NCBI GenBank assembly: GCA_016765265.1
Contig: JAESQG010000004.1
Coordinates: forward strand, 1-5,355
From: Pseudomonadales bacterium
GTDB lineage: Bacteria > Pseudomonadota > Gammaproteobacteria > Pseudomonadales > DC-out160
Reading direction: 5' to 3'
DNA: 5,355 nt
The stretch's first letter is position 1. Every line of letters starts with the position of its first letter. Both the position numbers and the translations under genes were made by a program. This document shows, piece by piece, positions 1 through 4,846 of this stretch. The notes below the pieces were generated by a model. It was not told the DNA's origin. It saw nothing but the letters and a program-made list of their open reading frames with translations, and did no database searches.

Positions 1-1300
1 TATAGATGGGCCATGTTGATAAAACTCTATCACTACCTGCAAAGATATCCACAGTGTAACGACCATAGCTAGTCCCAAACCATACATCTCCTGTATTGAC
101 TATTCCCGCGACTGAAATCATATTAGGCAAATTGAACGATGACGGATAAAGCGCATGCCTTCTCGTCCCACCCTTTAAATCATTATCATTTATGCCTTTA
201 AAAAGAACATTGCCCGTATAGGGATTATTCACTTCAATGCCGCCATTGCCTGCGCCTGTCACAAACAAGATATCTAACTCGCCCTGATTCTGAATAGCGG
301 CTTTCAACTCCTGCGAATCAAAGCGATATTTTCCCTCTGTCGGAAACGTGAGACCACCAAAAAATGTTTGTTTCCCGCTTGCGTAGGAATTATTGGTGGC
401 AACAATATTAACTCCTGCTTCTTTCATCGCAGCAAAATATTCCAAGCACTGAATAATTGAATCATGCGTCGGTCCAATGGCACCCAGACCAGGCAGAATC
501 ACGCCGTACACAGACAAAGCAGAAAAAGCTCTACAGCTCATTATCGACACTTTCGGACTCACACCTGAAATACCAATGCCATTGTCACCAACCGCCCCGA
601 TCACACCAGCAGACATCGTTCCGTGACCATAAATATCCAGCGGATCACCGGCTTCAGGATTAGCCTCTCCCGATTCCAACGTCCTCGGTACGGTGACGTT
701 AATGCCGTAGATGTCATCGATATAACCGTTGCCGTCATCATCGACTCCCTCTTCCCCATTAAGTTCAGCTTCGTTGCGCCAGAGGTTATCCACTAAATCA
801 GGGTGATAATAATCAATGCCGGAATCAATAATCCCTACCACAATGTCTCGACTACCTTGGGCAATAGTCCAGGCTAATGTGGCATTCATGTCAACGTCCG
901 CTACACCATTCACCGGAATAGCTTCATCAGACACAAAGGTTTGATGCACGTATCCACCATCATTATCTAAGGTCCACTGCATTCCTCGTAATTCAGCACT
1001 GCTAGCCACTACAACAGAGCTTCCTGCCGATTCAATGGTTTCACCCTCTTCGTCGTTTGTGGAGTCCACCGAATCATCAGTGGATTCGATTGATGATGTG
1101 CTCATTACGTTATTACGTTCGGAGGCGATATCATCGCCACAACCGGTAAGTCCAAAGGACAACAGTGGCACCATCAGTACCATCAACGTTAACCTAGAAA
1201 TTTTTTGTCTAATAAACCGGTATTCTTCGGTATATAATTGGAGGGGAATTTGGGAACTTCTTTCGAATACATATTTACTACTTACATCCATTGTATACAT
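1..1300 (-). CDS. S8 family (subtilisin-like) serine peptidase, predicted lipoprotein; C-terminus off the left edge
   Basis: This is the 5' part (433 codons) of a secreted subtilase; it continues beyond position 1. Seen in the translation: a hydrophobic segment ending in a lipobox, LTGC, with the lipidated Cys at residue 54; an acidic Ser/Thr-rich linker at about residues 58-95; then the peptidase domain. Motifs are VVGIIDSGID with catalytic Asp159, a calcium-site-like DDDGNGYIDD stretch, YGHGTMSAG with catalytic His226 (HGTMSAG replaces the usual HGTHVAG), an NNSYAS strand, and VTGAGNGG with oxyanion Asn352. The last visible stretch (VDIFAGSDRVLSTWP) normally sits shortly before the GTSMA catalytic-Ser motif, which is outside the window. 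No clear I9 propeptide is visible. The ATG at 1300 is preceded by AGGAA (1310-1314, 9-nt spacer) and an in-frame TAG at 1313-1315; an ATG at 1291 is an alternative. The likely role is protein degradation at the cell envelope or surface. The family is certain; the substrate is unknown. Confidence 0.93.
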   Translation of the reverse strand, partial: MYTMDVSSKYVFERSSQIPLQLYTEEYRFIRQKISRLTLMVLMVPLLSFGLTGCGDDIASERNNVMSTSSIESTDDSVDSTNDEEGETIESAGSSVVVASSAELRGMQWTLDNDGGYVHQTFVSDEAIPVNGVADVDMNATLAWTIAQGSRDIVVGIIDSGIDYYHPDLVDNLWRNEAELNGEEGVDDDGNGYIDDIYGINVTVPRTLESGEANPEAGDPLDIYGHGTMSAGVIGAVGDNGIGISGVSPKVSIMSCRAFSALSVYGVILPGLGAIGPTHDSIIQCLEYFAAMKEAGVNIVATNNSYASGKQTFFGGLTFPTEGKYRFDSQELKAAIQNQGELDILFVTGAGNGGIEVNNPYTGNVLFKGINDNDLKGGTRRHALYPSSFNLPNMISVAGIVNTGDVWFGTSYGRYTVDIFAGSDRVLSTWPIY

Positions 1301-1513
1301 CTCACTAACTTCCTACTAACCATAATTCGACTAGCGAGCTTCTTAATAAGTCTTAAAGCTCTATCACTGCGTCACTGGCACTGCCTTGCTTATCTCCTTA
1401 ACACTAACTATTAAGTACTTTGTGCCTTCGGGCCTTTCGCCATTACAACTAAATGAACTGCTTAATCTCACTAGCTACCATTCCTAAAAGTAGTTGGGTT
1501 TCCTGTTTTTTTC

Positions 1514-1556
1514 CTATGGCTAAAATGTCAAGAACCTGTAAAACTCACTGCCATAG
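1514..1556. repeat. 7-bp inverted repeat (CTATGGC / GCCATAG)
   Basis: CTATGGC at 1514-1520 is matched by its exact reverse complement GCCATAG at 1550-1556, with 29 bp between the arms. The loop is too long for a good terminator and there is no T-run after it. It could be a pair of protein-binding half-sites in the divergent promoter region, or chance. Confidence 0.3.
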
Positions 1557-1600
1557 CTATAATTTTGAGAGCCGACAATAATATTTTGACGCCAATAACA

Positions 1601-1642
1601 AAGGACTTTATGAAAAGAAAAAATCGCCTACAAGAAGTCCTT
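1601..1642 (+). repeat. 8-bp inverted repeat covering the ribosome-binding site of a mini-ORF
   Basis: AAGGACTT at 1601-1608 pairs perfectly with AAGTCCTT at 1635-1642. The pairing extends further (ACA on the left with TGT on the right) if one A is bulged. The loop is 26 nt. The left arm contains the AAGGA that would serve as Shine-Dalgarno for the ATG at 1610, and the right arm lies inside that ORF. A folded transcript would therefore hide the ribosome-binding site. A short T-run (1644-1648) follows the right arm, but the long loop and low GC argue against an intrinsic terminator. Confidence 0.35.
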
Positions 1643-1669
1643 GTTTTTGAGAGGAGTAATCAAAATTAA
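1610..1669 (+). CDS. Possible 19-residue leader peptide or small ORF upstream of ppnN
   Basis: An ATG at 1610 opens a 19-codon frame ending in TAA (1667-1669). The product is basic at its N-terminus (MKRKNRLQEV...) and has no membrane segment. It is included only because an AAAGGA Shine-Dalgarno-like sequence lies just upstream at normal spacing, and because that site sits in an inverted repeat. It ends 189 bp before the ppnN start. It could be a regulatory leader ORF, a real small protein, or a chance reading frame in AT-rich DNA. I do not recognise the peptide, and chance is the default explanation. Confidence 0.2.
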   Translation: MKRKNRLQEVLVFERSNQN

Positions 1670-1858
1670 CGCAATTGTCTTCGTACTTTAGTCTCAGATT
1701 TAAAGGAACCTAATGCTCTTTAAAAGATCGTTTTATAACAAAACAATCCAACTAAAATAGACCTACTTCGCAAAAAAAATGGGATCGCGCAATCTATCTA
1801 ATAAGGTAGTAAACTAATTAATAGGGGACGGAGAATACTAAAGAGAACCAATTTTACT

Positions 1859-3277
1859 ATGAAACATAAACCGGCCATGCAGCCACTAAATAAAAACATG
1901 CAAAACGCTACTAATAAAGTAAGTGCCAGCATCTCACCAGAAAATAATTTAAATATTTTATCACCGCTAGAAATCAACGCTTTACTGGCTAAGCGCGGCA
2001 CTGCGCTATACGAGACTTTCCGCCGTTGCGCACTTGCGGTATTAAATTGTGGCAATTTGGAAGATGACACCAAAAAAGTACTAGACGCTTACGCCGATTT
2101 TGAAATTAATGTCATTCAGCAGTCTCGTGGCGTAAAGCTTGAGCTGCTGAATGCTCCCCCCGACGCATTTGTGGATGGCACTATAATAACGGGAATTAAG
2201 GAACACCTTTTTGCGACTTTGCGAGATATCGTATATGTAGACTCCGTATTAAATCAGAGTTCGCGCATAAATTGGAATACTCAAGAGGGCACCACCGATT
2301 CGGTGTTCCGTTTACTAAGACATGCGAATGTTTTAAGAGCTGGGGAACAACCCAATTTGGTGGTTTGCTGGGGAGGTCATTCCATCTCTAGAAAAGAGTA
2401 TGACTACACTAAAGAAGTGGGCTATCAAATGGGCTTAAGGGGCCTTAACATCGTTACCGGTTGCGGTCCTGGTGCCATGAAAGGACCAATGAAGGGCGCC
2501 ACTATTGCTCACGCCAAACAACATTTAAAAGAAGGGCGATACCTCGGCTTAACCGAGCCTAGCATTGTTGCCTCAGAACCGCCCAACCCCATTGTTAACG
2601 AATTGGTCATCCTACCGGACATAGAAAAACGCCTCGAAGCTTTTGTTCGTGTAGGACATGGAATCGTCGTGTTTCCTGGCGGTGCCGGAACGGCAGAAGA
2701 AATTCTGTATTTATTGGGCGTCCTATTACACCCAAAAAATATCGACATCCCATTTCCACTAGTTTTCACTGCACCCGCCAGCAGTGGCGAATACTTCAAA
2801 CATATTGATCGGTTTATTCATGATACCTTGGGTGAAGAGGCACAAAGTAAATACCAAATCATTATTGGTGATCCCCAGGAAGTCGCGCTGACAATGAAAC
2901 GAGAAATCACCACTGTGGAGGACTATCGAAGAAAGCATAAAGATGCCTACCACTTTAATTGGCTACTGGAGATCCCACGAGATTTTCAGCAACCTTTTGA
3001 GCCTAGCCACGAAAACATGTCTGCTTTGGAACTAAAAGCGGATATCCACACATTTGCTCTGGCGGCCAACTTAAGGCGGGCTTTTTCGGGGATTGTCGCT
3101 GGCAATGTAAAAGAAAGTGGCTTAAAGGCGATAGAAGAGTACGGCCCTTATCAAATCAAAGGCGACCTGGCCATCATGACGTGCTTAGACGATCTATTGC
3201 GTTCTTTCGTGCAGCAAGGAAGAATGAAGCTAGGAACTGGAGCTTATACTCCGTGTTATCAGGTGATTCGGCATTAG
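1859..3277 (+). CDS. ppnN: Pyrimidine/purine nucleotide 5'-monophosphate nucleosidase PpnN (YgdH)
   Basis: PpnN is a cytosolic enzyme that hydrolyses the N-glycosidic bond of nucleoside 5'-monophosphates, releasing the base and ribose 5-phosphate for salvage. The E. coli enzyme is activated by (p)ppGpp. The 472-residue product follows the E. coli protein (about 454 aa) along its length. Residues ~30-135 form the N-terminal YgdH domain (RGVKLELLNAP, AFVDG at 103-107). Residues ~145-320 form the Rossmann-like LOG nucleosidase core: VVCWGGHSI (168-176), GCGPGAMKGPMKGA (201-214), and the signature FPGGAGTAEE (272-281). Residues ~335-470 form the PpnN C-terminal domain (PFEPSHENM 379-387, RRAFSGIVAGNVKE 406-419). 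Relative to E. coli there are roughly 20 extra residues at the N-terminus. In-frame ATGs at 1877 and 1898 could be starts, and only a weak AAGAGAA (1841-1847) precedes 1859. The gene is intact. It is divergent from the subtilase, and the IS follows 34 bp after its stop. Confidence 0.96.
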   Translation: MKHKPAMQPLNKNMQNATNKVSASISPENNLNILSPLEINALLAKRGTALYETFRRCALAVLNCGNLEDDTKKVLDAYADFEINVIQQSRGVKLELLNAPPDAFVDGTIITGIKEHLFATLRDIVYVDSVLNQSSRINWNTQEGTTDSVFRLLRHANVLRAGEQPNLVVCWGGHSISRKEYDYTKEVGYQMGLRGLNIVTGCGPGAMKGPMKGATIAHAKQHLKEGRYLGLTEPSIVASEPPNPIVNELVILPDIEKRLEAFVRVGHGIVVFPGGAGTAEEILYLLGVLLHPKNIDIPFPLVFTAPASSGEYFKHIDRFIHDTLGEEAQSKYQIIIGDPQEVALTMKREITTVEDYRRKHKDAYHFNWLLEIPRDFQQPFEPSHENMSALELKADIHTFALAANLRRAFSGIVAGNVKESGLKAIEEYGPYQIKGDLAIMTCLDDLLRSFVQQGRMKLGTGAYTPCYQVIRH

Positions 3278-3306
3278 CATCAGACTAAATAGTACTCTAA
3301 CTTCTC

Positions 3307-3311
3307 AGAAC
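3307..3311. repeat. Left target-site duplication (AGAAC) of the insertion sequence
   Basis: AGAAC immediately precedes the left inverted repeat and is repeated exactly after the right inverted repeat at 4714-4718. A 5-bp duplication that abuts both ends of a matched inverted-repeat pair is the normal footprint of transposition. The short length leaves some chance of coincidence. Confidence 0.7.
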
Positions 3312-3341
3312 AGTATTTTCCAATTAACAAATGAGTCTGAA
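3312..3341 (+). repeat. Left terminal inverted repeat of the IS
   Basis: Read inward from 3312, this begins AGTATTTTCCAAT and ends in ACAAATGAGTCTGAA. It matches the inward reading of the other end (AGACTTGTCCAAT ... CCAAATGAGTCTGAA) with one single-base gap and four mismatches. The inner 13 bases, AAATGAGTCTGAA, are identical and are the likely transposase-binding core. Confidence 0.75.
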
Positions 3342-3354
3342 ACAGGCAACTTAG

Positions 3355-4599
3355 TTATGCTCGTTTTTTGTCCTGTTCAAAGATTAGGTTAAACAACTTT
3401 TCTCGCTCAGTTTTCAATATTTGAGCCGCTTTATTATCACTTACTTTGTTAGCAAGCTCATCCAGTTTCTCAAAGGACACGCCAGATTTCAAACATTTTT
3501 CCGAATCGTGAAGTGACTTTAATTTTTCATACGGTGTCATCATGCTTTCATAGGGGTAAGCTTTTCGTTGTTTGCCTTTATCATCTATTTTTATTTCAGG
3601 AAAAAAACAGGGACGGTGATAATTGATATACGGAAAAAGATAATCCAAACTAAACTGATTCATCTCTTGTGCCCATCTTTGTTCAATATGCTGATACCCA
3701 AATTGTTTTCGGACAATAGAAGCATTTTTGCTTTCAACTTGCGCATTGTCATTCGTTTGGCGAGAGCGAGATTTAGTAAACTCAATTAAGTTTTTTTCTA
3801 ATAATTTTGAGACTGTTTTGTTAATATATTCTGAACCGTTATCTGAATGAAATCCTTTTATTTCAAATGGAAAGGAATCTAAGATTTGTTCGAGTATGGG
3901 TATGAGAAAACGTTCACTGATTTTTTCAACTGAGCATACCACCTCAAACTGGGTTACTTCATCTACCGCATTGATATGATAGACGCCTTTATGCTTGTCT
4001 AAATCGCCTTGATGCACTGTATCAATCCGGATATAGCCAGGTTGTCCATTCGGCTGAGGTTTTCGTCGATCACCAATAGCCACTTTTCTTGCTTGAGTTT
4101 TTGTAAAGTTTCGTCGTTGTCTTTGATAACCGGTAGAGGCCCTTAGATTATACAAATGTGATACGGATATTGTCGCTAAGTTTTGGTATTCTAGTTCATC
4201 AAAAATGTGATAGGCACGCTCACAAATCTTTTTAATGGCATGTCCACACGGCGTATCATGTTGCTCATCTGTTTTTGCTAATAAGCGAATATCTTTTTCT
4301 TTATATTGACGAGAAAACCCGTGGCTGCGACAGGGCTCCCATTTGATTCGACCGGTTTTTTTATATTGAGAAATGAGTCGTGTGAGTTGCTGGCGAGAAT
4401 ACCCAGTGATCTTTATTAGAAAGCGAATAATTATGCCTTTATCATTTTTTACGCAAGTCATATATTGAAACCTGACCAGTATCTTTTGTATAAACCGATA
4501 CCGTTCAGACTTGTTGCCTAACACAGAAAAGGCGATAGCTTGATTGCCTTGAAGGAAATCCTCTAGGGATTTTATCGTGGTTAATTTATCTACATTCAT
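3355..4599 (-). CDS. IS transposase, DDE integrase-core (rve) family
   Basis: This enzyme catalyses excision and insertion of its element by binding the terminal repeats and cutting DNA with a metal-dependent DDE triad. Numbered from the upstream ATG at 4611 (418 aa), residues ~55-95 look like a helix-turn-helix DNA-binding region (KITGYSRQQLTRLISQYKKTG). The rve catalytic core spans ~190-335. Asp197 lies in YIRIDTVH, Asp257 in FHSDNGSEY and Glu293 in NDNAQVESKN, giving D-59-D-35-E; the 35-residue spacing is the classic retroviral-integrase/IS3-superfamily value. The C-terminal part (~356-418) is charged and probably helical. I chose the ATG at 4599 because GGAA lies 6 nt upstream of it, whereas the ATG at 4611 has no Shine-Dalgarno; the difference is four residues. 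A weak promoter, TTGTTT (4671-4676) and TTAAAA (4648-4653) with a 17-bp spacer, lies upstream. No frameshift or stop interrupts the frame. Confidence 0.93.
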   Translation of the reverse strand: MNVDKLTTIKSLEDFLQGNQAIAFSVLGNKSERYRFIQKILVRFQYMTCVKNDKGIIIRFLIKITGYSRQQLTRLISQYKKTGRIKWEPCRSHGFSRQYKEKDIRLLAKTDEQHDTPCGHAIKKICERAYHIFDELEYQNLATISVSHLYNLRASTGYQRQRRNFTKTQARKVAIGDRRKPQPNGQPGYIRIDTVHQGDLDKHKGVYHINAVDEVTQFEVVCSVEKISERFLIPILEQILDSFPFEIKGFHSDNGSEYINKTVSKLLEKNLIEFTKSRSRQTNDNAQVESKNASIVRKQFGYQHIEQRWAQEMNQFSLDYLFPYINYHRPCFFPEIKIDDKGKQRKAYPYESMMTPYEKLKSLHDSEKCLKSGVSFEKLDELANKVSDNKAAQILKTEREKLFNLIFEQDKKRA

Positions 4600-4624
4600 G
4601 ATCGTTTCCATCTATGGATCATGA
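4596..4624 (-). promoter_or_regulatory. Hairpin over the transposase translation start
   Basis: TCATGATC (4596-4603) and GATCATGA (4617-4624) are perfect 8-bp complements separated by 13 nt. The start codon at 4597-4599 lies in the stem, and its GGAA ribosome-binding sequence and the alternative ATG (4609-4611) lie in the loop. In RNA this would limit translation initiation. Such start-codon hairpins are known in insertion sequences, where they suppress expression from transcripts entering from outside. That role here is inferred from position only. Confidence 0.45.
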
Positions 4625-4631
4625 ACAGGAA

Positions 4632-4671
4632 TTGAGCTCATTTCACCTTTTAAGACTCATTTCGTATTAGA
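4632..4671 (-). repeat. Internal copies of the IS terminal-repeat sequence
   Basis: The segment 4650-4671 (minus strand) repeats the inner 22 bp of the right inverted repeat (4685-4706) with 3 mismatches, in the same orientation and exactly 35 bp inward. Both contain AAATGAGTCT. A third, degenerate copy (GAAATGAGCTCAA on the minus strand) lies at 4632-4644. These resemble subterminal transposase-binding sites. They overlap the likely transposase promoter region, so they could also support autoregulation. The left end has only one copy. Confidence 0.55.
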
Positions 4672-4684
4672 AACAAGGGTATAC

Positions 4685-4713
4685 TTCAGACTCATTTGGT
4701 ATTGGACAAGTCT
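4685..4713 (-). repeat. Right terminal inverted repeat of the IS
   Basis: Read inward from 4713 on the minus strand, it begins AGACTTGTCCAAT and ends AAATGAGTCTGAA. It is the partner of 3312-3341. The target duplication AGAAC starts at the next base, 4714. Confidence 0.75.
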
Positions 4714-4718
4714 AGAAC
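4714..4718. repeat. Right target-site duplication (AGAAC) of the insertion sequence
   Basis: This is an exact copy of the AGAAC at 3307-3311, directly abutting the right IS end. Its final C is also the first base of the proposed -35 element of the downstream gene. Confidence 0.7.
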
Positions 4719-4747
4719 TGACCTTTTCCCTTTCTTCCTGTTATAAT
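4718..4747 (+). promoter_or_regulatory. Sigma-70-type extended -10 promoter for the kamA-like gene
   Basis: A perfect TATAAT at 4742-4747 is preceded directly by TGT (4739-4741), which gives the TGn extended -10 element. A four-of-six match to the -35 consensus, CTGACC (4718-4723), lies 18 bp upstream. The predicted start of transcription, near 4754, leaves a leader of about 93 nt before the GTG start. The IS sits immediately upstream and does not disrupt the core elements. Confidence 0.62.
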
Positions 4748-4846
4748 TCGCGGCTTACTTCCCGTCACCCTCGAGTACGCGTTGATGCCCGCTCTTTTAG
4801 GTGATTAAAAAAGCGTAGAGCTCCAGGTTTGTTAGGAAACAATGTA

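Larger units (their letters stand above)
1301..1858. other. Divergent intergenic region between the subtilase and ppnN
   Basis: This 558-bp, AT-rich stretch separates two divergently transcribed genes, so it should contain both promoters. I could not assign a convincing -35/-10 pair to either. No tRNA, rRNA or recognisable protein-coding remnant was seen. It contains a 7-bp inverted repeat (1514-1520 with 1550-1556), a larger inverted repeat around 1601-1642, a 19-codon ORF (1610-1669), a perfect 8-bp palindrome AAGTACTT (1413-1420), and a small GCC-TTCG-GGC hairpin (1424-1433). At 558 bp it is long for a simple divergent promoter region. Confidence 0.6.
3312..4713 (-). mobile_element. Complete insertion sequence, 1402 bp, DDE (rve-type) transposase, IS481/IS3-like
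   Basis: The element is bounded by imperfect terminal inverted repeats (3312-3341 and 4685-4713; 25 matches over 30 aligned positions with one gap) and flanked by the direct repeat AGAAC. It carries a single transposase gene on the minus strand, with 43 bp between the left end and the stop codon and about 100 bp between the right end and the start. Ends read AG...CT. The single uninterrupted ORF with an rve-type DDE core argues against classical two-frame IS3 organisation and is more like the IS481 group, but I cannot name the element. Gene, both ends and duplication are all intact, which suggests a fairly recent, potentially active insertion. Its DNA appears more AT-rich than the flanking ppnN gene. 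Confidence 0.85.

Noticed and set aside
457..663. 68-codon plus-strand open frame within the subtilase
   Set aside because: It is antisense to the conserved Asp-to-Asn region of the S8 peptidase domain, and its composition looks non-coding.
1035..1319. 94-codon plus-strand open frame over the subtilase N-terminus
   Set aside because: It is antisense to the lipoprotein signal and linker. The minus frame has the lipobox, Shine-Dalgarno and continuity into the peptidase domain.
1381..1445. Integron attC or REP-type palindromic element around the TTCG hairpin
   Set aside because: There are no paired attC core sites, no integrase and no repeated copies in the window; the hairpin stem is only 3 bp.
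1601..1650. Intrinsic terminator (inverted repeat followed by a T-run)
   Set aside because: The 26-nt loop, AT-rich 8-bp stem and absence of an upstream plus-strand gene make termination unlikely.
1670..1858. Sigma-70 promoter for ppnN, for example TTGTCT (1676-1681) with a downstream AT-rich -10
   Set aside because: Several AT-rich hexamers are present, but none combines a good -10 with a good -35 at proper spacing.
1798..2073. 91-codon minus-strand open frame overlapping the start of ppnN
   Set aside because: It lies mostly antisense to the conserved ppnN coding sequence and shows no recognisable domain; it is a shadow frame.
1859..3277. Annotation as a lysine decarboxylase or cytokinin-activating LOG protein
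   Set aside because: The PGGxGTxxE motif is shared with LOG proteins (long misnamed lysine decarboxylases), but the length and both flanking domains match PpnN/YgdH.
4711..4716. CTAG (in TCTAGA) as an IS481-type target site
   Set aside because: It is created by the junction of the IS end with the duplication and has no counterpart at the left end, so it is not evidence of CTAG targeting.
4790..4815. Hairpin CGCTCTTTT / AAAAAAGCG in the kamA-like leader, possibly a riboswitch
   Set aside because: The stem is mostly A-T pairs with a mismatch, and no known riboswitch core is recognisable in the ~93-nt leader.
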